A stretch of 64,000 bases of DNA. Source: Lentinus brumalis (taxonomy: Eukaryota; Basidiomycota; Agaricomycetes; Polyporales; Polyporaceae). Of this stretch, positions 47,433 through 57,519 are shown piece by piece. Location: NCBI GenBank assembly GCA_001792895.1, contig MARA01000073.1, positions 1 to 64,000 on the forward strand, given 5' to 3'. Both the position numbers and the translations under genes were made by a program. Numbering within the stretch: position 1 is the stretch's first letter; each line of letters opens with the position of its first letter. The notes beneath the pieces are model-generated. The model was not told where the DNA came from, searched no databases, and was given only the letters and a program-made list of their open reading frames with translations.

Positions 47433-48646
47433 CATGCCCAGCTGTCGGCTTCCACTTGCACCCTCCCGCAGAAGCCGGCGCACCAGCGACCCGAGAAGAA
47501 GTCGGACCCATCCCTCTTCTGCCGTCGTCGCTACGGCCTCCCGTTCCTGCCCCGCAGCGTATCTTTGCCTGGCGGGGTGTGAACACACCGCCACCGACAA
47601 CGATCGACCATCCACTCCTGCAGCAGCTTGCCCAGGAAGCATCGCACGCATCCCTTCGGGACGGCACCCTCTCCAGCTACGGGTCGGGCATGCGCAAGTT
47701 TCACATCTTTTGCGATGCTTTCTCTATACCTGAGTCCGCCAGGCTGCCAGCTTCCTTCGAACTTCTGCACTCCTTCTGTTTATGGGCCGTTGCAGACCCA
47801 ACAACCAATGATGTCTCCATGGCTGGAGACATTCCTTTTGAGCCAATCTCAGTAGCTGCTGCAGGGAAGTACCTCGACGCAGTGCGGGCCTGGCACATTG
47901 CGCAGGGCTGGCCACCACCCCTCAGCGACGCCAATCGGGAGAGGATCAATTGGTCGCTCCGGGGCCTCGAGAACCTGCAAGCACGCCGCCGTTCTCGGCC
48001 TCCTCGGCCGCCTGTTTCACTGCACATGCTCGGACAGCTGCGCGACTCGCTCGACCTCGAGGACCCCTTCGAAGCCTGCATTTGGGCGATCGCAGCTTGC
48101 GCTTTCTGGGGACTCATGCGCTTCGGCGAGGTCACTGTACACTCCCGTGCCGCATTCTCCCCATCCCTTCACCTCACAAGAGCGAACGCGCTGTTTGGCA
48201 CCGATCTAAATGGCAAGGAGTACGCACGGCTCGACCTGCCATCCGCCAAGACCGCGCGGGCCGGCGAGATCCAGCACGTCTTTCTCTGCAAGCAGAACTC
48301 ACTCTGCCCTCTCGACGCGCTGCAAAACCTCGCTTCGGTAGTGCCTGCGGGACCAAGTGACCCGCTTTTCTCCTGGCGGGACCAACGCGGTCACGCGCGG
48401 CCCATGGTACGCGACACCGCACTCAAGTTCATCAACTCGAAGTTCACGGAGCGGGGCTTCGGTACGACGTTCGGGCACTCATTTCGCATCGGCGGGGCTT
48501 CCTTCTTCCTTTCCCAAGGCGTGAACCCCGAGATCGTGCGACTAATGGGCCGCTGGCGGTCCCTGGCCTACGAAGTCTACATCCGCGCCTTCGAGCAGGT
48601 GGCATCGCATCACACTGCGCACCTGGCGGCCAACTACGGCTACTAG
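47432..48646 (+). CDS. Tyrosine recombinase (YR) of Ngaro-like element
   Basis: This frame overlaps the end of the RNase H frame and is open to a TAG at 48646; the start is unresolved (splicing or frame overlap). The SAM-like N-terminal region (LLQQLAQEASHASLRDGTLS, YGSGMRKFHIFC) precedes the catalytic domain with Arg in GLMRFGEVTV, HxxR in GHSFRIGG, Trp in GRWRSLA and the nucleophile Tyr in YEVYIRAFE. It should insert the circular cDNA by site-specific recombination, without target duplication. Confidence 0.88.
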   Translation, partial: ACPAVGFHLHPPAEAGAPATREEVGPIPLLPSSLRPPVPAPQRIFAWRGVNTPPPTTIDHPLLQQLAQEASHASLRDGTLSSYGSGMRKFHIFCDAFSIPESARLPASFELLHSFCLWAVADPTTNDVSMAGDIPFEPISVAAAGKYLDAVRAWHIAQGWPPPLSDANRERINWSLRGLENLQARRRSRPPRPPVSLHMLGQLRDSLDLEDPFEACIWAIAACAFWGLMRFGEVTVHSRAAFSPSLHLTRANALFGTDLNGKEYARLDLPSAKTARAGEIQHVFLCKQNSLCPLDALQNLASVVPAGPSDPLFSWRDQRGHARPMVRDTALKFINSKFTERGFGTTFGHSFRIGGASFFLSQGVNPEIVRLMGRWRSLAYEVYIRAFEQVASHHTAHLAANYGY

Positions 48647-48718
48647 CCGCTTCGTCGTGGAGGTTGGGCTTGCGGCGGAGGATCTGCCGCGGGCCTCAGC
48701 GGCTTGTGGGTCGGGGAG

Positions 48719-48838
48719 AGCGGCTCGACCTCCGCCGCGTTCGTGACCGGCTCCGCCGGTTCCCTGCCCAACCTTCTTGTCCTTGCGCTCGCGTTACACG
48801 GCCCCGCGTTCCAGCACAGTGCGCCGACGAAGCTGGAG
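48719..48838 (+). repeat. Split direct repeat B1
   Basis: Starts AGCGGCTCGACC and ends GAAGCTGGAG; repeated at 49182-49301. Confidence 0.92.
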
Positions 48839-49000
48839 TGAGTGCAGGGGCCGGCCGAGCCCGAGAGGCCGGCACCCAGCGTCCAGCAGAGCGGTGCGCC
48901 AGCGTCTGCCCGTTTGCGATTTTCTGCTCTTCCCATCAGCACTCGCCGCTCGCTGCACATCAGCCTCGCTTTACTCACTCAACTACCGCTCGATTTTCGT
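48838..49000 (+). repeat. Split direct repeat A2
   Basis: Second copy of A, fused directly to B1 as expected for the circular-junction template of Ngaro elements. Confidence 0.92.
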
Positions 49001-49181
49001 CCCACCCGCCTCGCCCTTTTTCTCGCTCGCGCAGATTCGTCAGTACCAGATTGTAGCACTCCTGTAACCGTTGACGTTAGTGGCACGATACTTAGTCAGG
49101 TTTGACACGAACGTACATCCGTCCCAGGACCAGTGCAACGCAGCGTAAGGATAATCGCGGCGCGAGCGAGCCCGCCCACCC

Positions 49182-49301
49182 AGCGGCTCGACCTCCGCCG
49201 CGTTCGTGACCGGCTCCGCCGGTTCCCTGCCCAACCTTCTTGTCCTTGCGCTCGCGTTACACGGCCCCGCGTTCCAGCACAGTGCGCCGACGAAGCTGGA
49301 G
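49182..49301 (+). repeat. Split direct repeat B2, right terminus
   Basis: Second copy of B. Unrelated host sequence starts at 49302. Confidence 0.92.
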
Positions 49302-50313
49302 CGTACGGATCACGCGAACACGAGAGCTGGGTTCCCGTTGTAACCCCGGGGAGCTCCTGCAGTGTTCGGGTTCTTGTCTGCCGACCCGGAGAGACCCCCC
49401 GAGATCTCCTTCAGCGACTCGGAGATCGGCTGCAAGTACTCCAGGTTCCTCAGGTGCGTGATCTCGCGGGCGTCGTCCGCGGTCTCCGTTGGGTTCGACG
49501 CGCCTGGTTGAGGTTCGGGTGCACGGTTCGTGGTGGTAGTAGGAGCTGTCCTGAGTCTGGAATCAACTCCCATGTTCAGATCCGTTGCGGGGTGCGTGTT
49601 CGCGTTCGTGGGTGCGTAATTGGACGAGTTTCTGCCGGTACAGACGAGACTGTTGACAGGCAACGCTCCGAGCGCAGAAGACTGAGATGGCTGTTTCGCG
49701 ACTTCAAGGATACATCCTGGGCAAGGAAGAGACTGGGCGCAGACGGGATCAGTCTCGCGAGGAGGTGCGAACACTCAAGAGAAGTACTTACTCCATCGCT
49801 GCGTCCTAGGCCAGTACAACTCGGAGTCCCAGACGCCGTTGACATCTGCTGCTCGACGGTTTTCGTACCTGATCCTACGCTTTCCGTGTATGCGTGACAT
49901 CCGCCGCGATGTTCCTCTTCGGTGGCCAAACCGACTGTTTGAGTACGGGCGTGAGCTGGATCTAGTTGTTGAGCAGGCGAGGGCGCGCTGGGAGACAGGG
50001 ACTGCGCTACGGAGGCTTGCAGGTTCTGGATCTGCAGCTCGAGCCGCTCGATCGACGTCTGGATCTGGCGGTGAGTGCGTTCCTTTGCGGTCTCCGCGTC
50101 CGTTGAGGGCGGTTCCGTGGCGTTCTTCTCCGCAAGTACTGGTACGCGTTCCTCTGCAGTCTCCGCGTCCGTTCCGGGCTCGTGCGTAGCGTTCTTCTCC
50201 GCCTGCGCGTCGCCACGGTGCACCAGAACCTGGGCAGTGGGGAGGGGCAAACACAGGTGGGCACGCCTTCCATGCCTGTCAATTGTAAGGTAGATGTGGG
50301 AGTAAGGAGGCAC
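49302..50313 (-). CDS. Disordered/coiled-coil hypothetical exons
   Basis: Frames at 50313-49576 and 49774-49310 contain two copies of an AEKNAT-TDAETA-ER unit followed by a heptad helix (IQTSIERLELQIQNLQASV), then low-complexity sequence. GT-AG-like sites exist, but I cannot settle the splicing. It may be the downstream part of the locus at 51.2-53.5 kb. The Ngaro element is inserted directly at its 3' side. Confidence 0.4.
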
Positions 50314-51246
50314 TCACAAGTCAGGCGGCCCTGCGACTGCTTGGCTAACGATTTGTTTGGGTTGAGGGATATCTGGATCATGCTGGTGGTTGCCGTAAGA
50401 GAGCAGGGAGAAGGGTCGTACTACAAGAGGTCGATGAACATTAACTCCTATCTTGCCATCCAAGTCAACGTGACGGCTTCCGCTTCCGCTGGGCTCGGTA
50501 GCAACGCGCATGACGATTGTAAACATTGGATGTTAAATTTGAGCAGCTGAATAATGTCTATAGACCTCGGCAGAGGAGTTAGAGCTGTCGGAACGGAGTG
50601 TCGATGAACTTGCCAGCGAAGCAGGGCGCAATATTCTAACCACGATTACAAGTGAAGTATACCGTGACGGCGTTTAAGTACTACGATCATTGTAGAATGA
50701 GGTCGTACTTATCTCATGGCAATCGGTGTGCTGACGGAGGTCGATGAGTGGTGACGTATGTAGCTGATAGTAGATACTTACATGCTCTGGCGGCCGTTCA
50801 AGATTGAGCTTAACTTCGGGTGTCGGGAAGGTCTGCTTGAGCCTTGCACGCGGGAGACTAGTAACACGGAAGGAACTCAGCGTGAACAGCAGCGGGGGAT
50901 GACAAGCGAGTCTGCTGGTGAGCGTCTAGCGGAACACCGAATGACGAAAGTGGCTGTGTATCTGAAAGGAACCTCTGCGTGCGAGATGTCCTTACCCTCA
51001 GTTTCAAACACGAACCTATACTGGCGCCCTTCTTTCGACTCGCTGGCGGAACCAAGTACGTACTCATACAACCCAAATTCGCAGAGACTAAGATCGACTA
51101 ACTATCATATTCGTACAGAGTCCGGACACTGTGCGCGCCCGCTCGTCACTCGAGAATCCCCTTGAGGTCCGCCTCCTCATCGGTCTCATATCCTACCCAT
51201 TCTCGTCCTACACGCCGAACACCGGGACCCGACGAGATGGGGCGTT
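50314..51246. other. No gene seen
   Basis: AT-richer spacer with short frames only. Confidence 0.4.
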
Positions 51247-52170
51247 TCACACCTGGCTCCTGCCCGCACTCGTACTCGCACCCGTACGTGCAAGCTCCTC
51301 TCCCAATAGGGTCGCATAAAGCCCCTCCAGCTGTTCTCCAACGCTCTCGAGGCCCTTCACGACCACCTTCACGTTCTCCGCGTTCTGCTGCAGCTCGTTC
51401 GCCCTCAGGCGCAAGTCCTTCTCCGTCCTTCTCAGCTTATGCACGTGCGGTTTCAGCTGCTCCCTGAGCTTGAACACCGAACAGCGAATCTCGGTTTCCC
51501 TTCGCGTTCCCCCGTGCTGGGTCGGCGGCGTCGAGGGCCGGAACGGAGGCTGGCCCTCGGGCATCCGCACCGGAGAGCCAGAGCCGGGACCGTCGCTCGA
51601 AGAAGCACTGCGAGTCGAACCTGTTTCTGCCACCGTCGCCGTCTGCGGGAGAGCAGAGGGAGCTCGAAACGAAGCCCGAGCGTCATATGCCTCGGGGCCG
51701 GCGGAGACGGGCTGCATGACTTCCGTTCCCGAGAAGGGCGCAGCGGAGGACGAGTGGAATTGCCCGCTCGCGGGCTGTCCATGAGATCCGTCGCCTTCGG
51801 GATGGTGCGGAGCTGCACTGGGCCCGCTGGAAGACGGTTGCTGCCGAGGAATCCACGCATTCGTTATCGGAGGATAATGAGAAGGAGGAGCTGACGGAGA
51901 AGCGAGAGGACGCGCATATCCATAGCTGCCTTGACCAGGGAGCCCAGGGGCCGCCATCCCAACCGGAGACGAGTAGTACGACGACGGCGTGCGGTTGGCG
52001 TGCATGCCGTTCGCAGCCGCCAACTCACCGTGACTGGCCGCCCCTGCGGCGAAGCCGAGTCGATAGCCCGTCCACCAGGCACCCGACAGTGCGGCCGGAT
52101 CGAGGTAGTGCGGGAACCCCAGATTGAAGGGCGTGTGTATGCCGGCGAGTCCACCGCTGCCGCCGTACAT
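51247..52170 (-). CDS. Hypothetical exon with C-terminal coiled coil
   Basis: A 307-aa frame. The first 200 residues are Gly/Pro/Ser-rich and probably disordered. The last 90 form a charged coiled coil (FKLREQLKPHVHKLRRTEKDL, LESVGEQLEGLYATLL). Upstream in the same frame it reads through SSAGIGAQPAAGM, so it may be spliced to 52191-52826 rather than starting at 52170. No family recognised. Confidence 0.5.
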   Translation of the reverse strand: MYGGSGGLAGIHTPFNLGFPHYLDPAALSGAWWTGYRLGFAAGAASHGELAAANGMHANRTPSSYYSSPVGMAAPGLPGQGSYGYARPLASPSAPPSHYPPITNAWIPRQQPSSSGPSAAPHHPEGDGSHGQPASGQFHSSSAAPFSGTEVMQPVSAGPEAYDARASFRAPSALPQTATVAETGSTRSASSSDGPGSGSPVRMPEGQPPFRPSTPPTQHGGTRRETEIRCSVFKLREQLKPHVHKLRRTEKDLRLRANELQQNAENVKVVVKGLESVGEQLEGLYATLLGEELARTGASTSAGRSQV

Positions 52171-52190
52171 GCCGGCAGCGGGCTGCGCAC

Positions 52191-53478
52191 CTATCCCCGC
52201 GGATGACCGTACCCGAGTGCGCTCGCGGAGCCCGGACCAGAGCCAGCTCCGGAGCCCGGCATGGCACTGCCAGGGAAGGTATTCGTCTCCGGGAGGACGC
52301 TGCAGTGAGGTTCAGTCATGGTACCGGCCCCCTTAGAGCAACTCGCAGGCGGGACCGAGATCGCAGGCGCAGCTGCGGCTGGTGCAGGCGGCGGGGCCGG
52401 GGCAACACGAAGACGACGCTCGAAGTCCTCCTGCATGGCATCCATCCGGCTGTCGAGCTTCTCGACCATCGTCGCCTGCATCAACAAAGTGCGTCCACGA
52501 GGGTGCTCCGCGGTAAAGTCGGAGCTAAGGGCATTCGCGTCCTCGAGCTGGTGCTCGGTACTCTTGTCGGTAACATTCCCCTCTGCACGCGTTCCAGTGT
52601 CTTCGCCCTTGTTGACCACCGCGTCGGCCTCGGGGGTGAAAGCGCGAAGTTGCTCCACGCTGGAGACAGGAGCTGGAGCTGGAGCGGGGTCCGGGATGGT
52701 GCCGCTGGGCGCACGAGAGGCAACCTCGGACGCAGCCCGAGTCGCAGGCGAGTCCAAGTCTGATGAACGACGACGAGTCAGCTCGCAGATTCTAACCCTC
52801 CGAGCGACCAAGCACGTCACAAGCACTCACCAATCCAGTCAGACTCCGAGAGCTCCCCGACGTCGCTCTCCCCACTGATCACGCCCCGATGTCCGCGCTC
52901 GGGGTGTGAACTTTGAGGTATGCCTGCTGGACTCTGTTGATTGAATGGTCGAATTCATCGTGGACGCTGGTGCGCTGCTCGGCGCCCGCTACATCCTGCT
53001 GCTGCTGCTGCTGCTCGGTGTGCATCCGGGTCGGGCGGGGAGGAGCGGCGACAGGGGCCAGGGCGTCCTCACGCGCGACAGACGGTCTATCTCCGTCTGT
53101 CTTGTCTGCGGGCGGTGCCAGATCTGGTGACCGACGACGACGACCACGAATCGACGAGCGCATTCGCACGAATTCGAGTAAGTATACTGTATCCTCCGAG
53201 CAACCATAGCACAAGCACTCACCGACGCCGCTCTCCGCGCTCACACCGACACCGACACCGACACCCGCGCTCTCGATCTGAGCCTCCTCGTCCGCCCGCC
53301 TCTTCTCCTTCTCCGCACCGTCGTGCGCCCGCTGGAGGGTGCCCGCGTTCGCGCGGTCGATCTGCGCGTTCATGCGCGCGACCTCTTCGTGGATGCTGAT
53401 GACCTCCTCGAAGGCCTCCTGCTCCTCCTGGCTCTGCACGCGCGTCGGGCGGAAGGCGTGTGCGGGACTACTGGGCAT
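52191..53478 (-). CDS. Hypothetical multi-exon coiled-coil protein, 5' exons
   Basis: A first exon from 53478 (MPSSPAHAFRPTR) has a helical EEQEAFEEVISIHEEVARMN segment and ends before GTGAGTGCTTGTG near 53221. The next exon (from about 53160) carries RRRRSPDLAPPAD and a Q7 tract. A second GTGAGTGCTTGTGAC donor, near 52830, precedes a related exon with TRRRSSDLDSPAT. The two donor-intron-exon starts are similar to each other, which suggests tandem exon duplication. The exact gene model is uncertain; the four frames from 53478 to 51247 are probably one gene. Confidence 0.45.
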
Positions 53479-54872
53479 CTTGGACTGTGGACTTTAGGCT
53501 TTGGGCTGTGGGCTTTGATGGGGCTTCGGGTTCGTGAGGATTCGCGAGGATGGTGGGGGTGCAAGCTGAGCTCGCGGCGGTACGGACGAACCCCTGAGGC
53601 CTTAGGGCTGCGAGTCAGGGCTGCCGATGACGTGTCTTCCGGGCTGCCGTCGGTCGGGATCGACATCCATGGCCCATATCATAATCGAGCGAGACTTGAG
53701 CTTGCGCTTACACTCACTGCGTCGTGAATGGCGGGTTGCTGTGAACTGAACGCCCGATCGGTGCCGAACGCTGAACGAGAGATCGGTGTCCGTTCAAAGA
53801 CGAGTGAACCTAGAAGTGAGCAAGTCAGTATTGAGCAGCGACTCGGTACTCGGTACTCGGTACTCGGTATCTTGTACTTGTCCAGTAACATAAGTCAGAT
53901 ACCGCGCACGCCGCCTCGTCGCCTGTGAGCCGGAGTCGGACGCTCAGTCGACTCGGAGCATCGCGACTCCCCTGTACGAGTGCACGTCCTCGAGCGGACC
54001 GGAGAGCGGCTGGCCGCGGTCGTGTCGTGTCGTGCGGAGGTCCACGGTGCGCAAGCCGTGTACTTACCACCCGGCCGCGCACCCGCACTCTCGCACGCAC
54101 GCTCTGCGGAGAAGCGGAAGCGAGAGTTGTGAGGCTGCAGCTTCAAGGCCAGTGCGTGCATGTTATGTCCCCGGACGTCGACCGACGCCGTGGAGAGTCG
54201 AGCGGCCGCGTGCATGCAGGAATGTTTCCTCCGAGACCAGTCGCCAGGACCGAGAGCGACGAAAGCCTGACGCTTGAAGCTCACAGCTTGCAGGTTGGAG
54301 GGACTTGCGACGGATGAGCGGACGGCGCCCGGATACGGAGGATAGCTCCAGTACTTACTGACCTCGCCGGCCGCGCATCCTACTCATCCTCGTCCTCGTC
54401 TTCGGAAGACTCTGGTTACCTGTTCGTGCCTGTCCACACACCGTATGTCGCGCCCTGGGAACATGCGCAGGACGCAGGGCGGAGAGCAGATTTTACGAGA
54501 TCAAGATGGGCCATCGCGGGGGAGGCGCGGGGACGGGTCGGGGGCACGAGGGACGAGGGTGGGTGCGCTCACCTGAGTCGGGGTGGCCGCGCGTGGAGGT
54601 ACCGTGTACGTGCAGTGCAGGGGAGGCGCGGGGGACAACTGACCTTGGCTGCGACGCACGCGGTAGACATACCTTGTTTCTCGCGACAGACGGGACGGGA
54701 GACGGGGAGAGCGAATGCGATGCAGCGTGACAATTGCAGCAAGAAAGCAAGATTGATTACAACAGCGATCGTCCAAGATCTGCGGGGGATGGTAAGTGGG
54801 GGACGAGGGCGGGGAGGAGAGGACGTACCCAACCGAAACCAGCCCAGTCCGTCCTGTACCGTGCGCGGGAGC
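53479..54872. other. Intergenic, no supported gene
   Basis: Short overlapping frames without coding signature. CGGTACTCGGTACT short tandem repeats occur at about 53842-53870. Confidence 0.4.
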
Positions 54873-55251
54873 TCATGACTTCCAGATGAGGATGGCGAGG
54901 GTGCCGATGTAGAAGTAGATGAAGTGCTTTGTTTCTATCGCGACATCAGGACGATCGTGGGCTCGGAGGCGGAGGGGACTTACCATGGGTAACGTAGGAG
55001 CCAAAGTTCTTGCCGACGACGACGTGCCAGGTGGGGCCGTGGCGTCTGTCGAACTCCTTCTTGATCTGAGCGGCGATGTCCTTCTCGATGTTGTACTTTT
55101 CGAGAGCGGCGGAGGCGACGTCGACGGCCTCCTGCTGCATGTCCTCGCTCATGTCGACGTTCTTGATGATCGCCTTGGGCCCGGAGTTGGCGTCGCCCTT
55201 GGGGAGCGAGCCCGAGTCGGAGCCGGTGGGCGCGTCGACCTTGTCGGCCAT
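54873..55251 (-). CDS. Dynein light chain, LC8 type
   Basis: Exons 55251-54984 and 54934-54873 with a 49-nt intron; 330 nt, 109 aa. After a 20-residue N-terminal extension ([14 protein letters not shown]) the LC8 fold is complete: [45 protein letters not shown], and in exon 2 [18 protein letters not shown] with the terminal KS. LC8 is a dimeric hub that binds dynein intermediate chain and many TQT-type motifs; it acts in cytoplasmic transport, nuclear migration and spindle positioning. Length and every core block agree with the family (about 89 aa plus extension). Single copy here and the best anchor for host gene content. Confidence 0.97.
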
Positions 55252-57356
55252 CGTAGCGTGCGGTGGGTGAGGAGAGACGGGTAGGCGTGGAGAGGGAGAG
55301 AGAGGACGTTTTCAAGGACGCGACACGCGACGCCGCCACGTGGACGGGCGCTTCGGGGCATGCTCAGCTCGTCCCACCGCCGCATGCTCAGAAGACCGTC
55401 CACGCAGACTCGGACACGCTTTGCCTTGCCTCGGCCAATGGACGTCCGCCTCCCTGGCCTCGTCTCCGAGTCGTTACGTGAGGAGAACACTCGCGCGAAG
55501 TCTACAGCTGCGTTTCATTAACCCGCTCCCACCCTCGTCCTGGTCATCTCCGCTGGATCGCCTCAATCTCCCAACGTGCTATCTGCTTCGACGTGTGCTT
55601 GTAGGAGCGCAAGTTCTCGACTGGTTGTCTCGGGTCTTCTCTCGCATGGACAACGCCCAGCTGCGAGCTGTGGGTCTCCGCGAAGGCGAGCCTTTGCATT
55701 CGTTGTCTCTTCCTGCACACGGCTTCGTCGACTGAACGCTTCGCTCGCTTCTCGAGCCTCACTGCAGGGCGTCCGCCTCCTTTTTGCACGACCTCCGGAC
55801 CCCTTGCGTGCAAAATGATTCTGAGGCTGTATCACGCCGAAGCCGCGGCACGTCGACGCGCAGTAGCGTGCTCTTCTCCTCGAGGGTGCTCGCAGGTACG
55901 CTCGCTCATCCCGTCACCGTCCACGGTGGCTTACCCGTACCATAGATATATACGTATCTGCAGCCTCGCCGTGTATGGTCGCACTGTGGCTAGAATCCAG
56001 ACTTCGTCGCGACTCGGCCGCCATTTCACCAGGAACGGTCCCCGGAATGCACGATAGCACCTGCCGTGTCCTGCCACGCCGAGGTCCGTCTCAGTACCTC
56101 CTTCTCCGCCAGCTCGCCACTCGAAGTCAAACCTGCTGTCAATCCTACCTGGGCCTCTTCTCAAGACCGATGCAGATAGCGTGCAGCATCCTCTCCGCTT
56201 CCCCGGTCTCGTCTTAGTCCCCGTTACGTGAGGAGATCTCTCGCGCATGCTCTACGTGCGACCACCATTCTCGCTGTTGCGGTTCTCTCCCGCCCCGGCC
56301 TTCAACGCTACAGCGCCCATGTCTGGACTCACCGTATTCGTGTTCCTCGCGCATATATCGACCGCACTATGTGCCTTCAGCTCGACAGGTATTCCCTGGC
56401 CCTCCTCGCACCCTTCCTCGGTCGCTCGATGTATGCTATGCACCGCGCGCGTGGTAGCCCTGAGCTACGACTGGGCCGCATCCCAGATCCTCCAGCCGCA
56501 TCGTCGCTCGAGTCTTCCGGTCCTCCTGGGTCTTCAGACCGATGTCGTCGCGGCCTCACGGTGCGCACACTGTATGAGCTTCACCGGCGATTGTCCATCA
56601 GGATAGGCTATCGTCTCGCGGCTTTTCTGGCCCCTGCACACGGACCGGTCGAATGTATCAAGTTTCGAATTCGCATGTCCGTTATACACCCGTCGCAGAC
56701 TTTTCTGAGCGTGGAGGGACGATACTTCGAGGTGCGCACTCCTTTCCTATCCTATTCGCGCCCGATGGCTCACTATGCCGAGTGCAGCTTGCACGTACCC
56801 ATCCCATCGTGTACGCTCCGTGATATACACGTGCGCTGGTCAGAAGCCCGCAAAGGAGGCTCGTGCCTTCTTCATCGACGATAAGACTCGCCTTCCATCG
56901 ACGCATTTCCCGCGTTCTCACACACTCGGATGCGTGCGTGCAGCAACCCTCCCGCGTTTGAAGTCTCCATACAGCTCTCCTCGACGCAGTCCTCTGACCG
57001 TGCCATTCCTCTCCGCCCGCTCGCGCACGCACAACGCAACAGAAGCTCTCCCAGACAGCAGTGCAGCGGGCGGACACGCTCCCTCGGTAACTGTCCTTCT
57101 TCCCAAGGAGGTGCGTTCTAGTCTCTCGCCTCCGCCCACTCTCCGCTACGCGAGTCCGTTCCCAGGACGTGTGTGTCGTCGATAGCGTGAGCTTCGCGTA
57201 ACGCCCTCGCTCGGTGCGTCCCATAAAATCCGTGCTGGCGATGGAGACGTCCGTGCGACCTCTCTGCGGAGCCGCGCCTTCTTCTCTTCGCTCTTCTCCC
57301 TCTGTTCTCTCGCTGTGCGCCGCTCGCTAGCGCGAGATTTTAGCTGTGGCATCAAG
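55252..57356. other. Intergenic, with a repeated TTACGTGAGGAGA motif
   Basis: No gene I can support. The word GTTACGTGAGGAGA followed by CTCGCGC occurs at about 55474 and again at about 56224, each after a CCTCGTCTC/GGTCTCGTC-like stretch. Confidence 0.45.
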
Positions 57357-57519
57357 ATGCCCGAGCAGATCTACGACATCGTCATCGCAGGCGGTCCGTC
57401 CCTGTCCGCGACCGTCAAGATCTCTCTTCGTCTGCTCTGCGTCTCGCCTGAACCCGATCTCCTCCGACTGCGACTCTCGATCAACGAAGGCAACGACTAC
57501 GTCCACTTGCACCGCTGAT
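57357..57519 (+). pseudogene. N-terminal scrap resembling a GMC oxidoreductase
   Basis: MPEQIYDIVIAGG is the start expected of a GMC oxidoreductase (FAD-binding beta strand and first glycines). After it the frame degenerates; a later PDLLRLRLSINEGNDY faintly matches the next strand and its acidic ribose-binding end. No substrate domain follows. Probably a truncated relic; chance similarity is possible. Confidence 0.4.

Larger units (their letters stand above)
43671..49301 (+). mobile_element. Ngaro-like tyrosine-recombinase retrotransposon, 5.6 kb
   Basis: Split direct repeats have the order A1 (43671-43833), ORFs, B1 (48719-48838), A2 (48838-49000), B2 (49182-49301); A is 163 bp and B is 120 bp, essentially identical between copies. 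This A1-B1-A2-B2 layout is diagnostic for the Ngaro/PAT branch of DIRS elements. The element encodes Gag-RT-RNase H (spliced) and a tyrosine recombinase. No integrase or aspartic protease is present and I see no adenine methyltransferase, which favours Ngaro over PAT. All frames are open, so it may be active. Confidence 0.92.
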
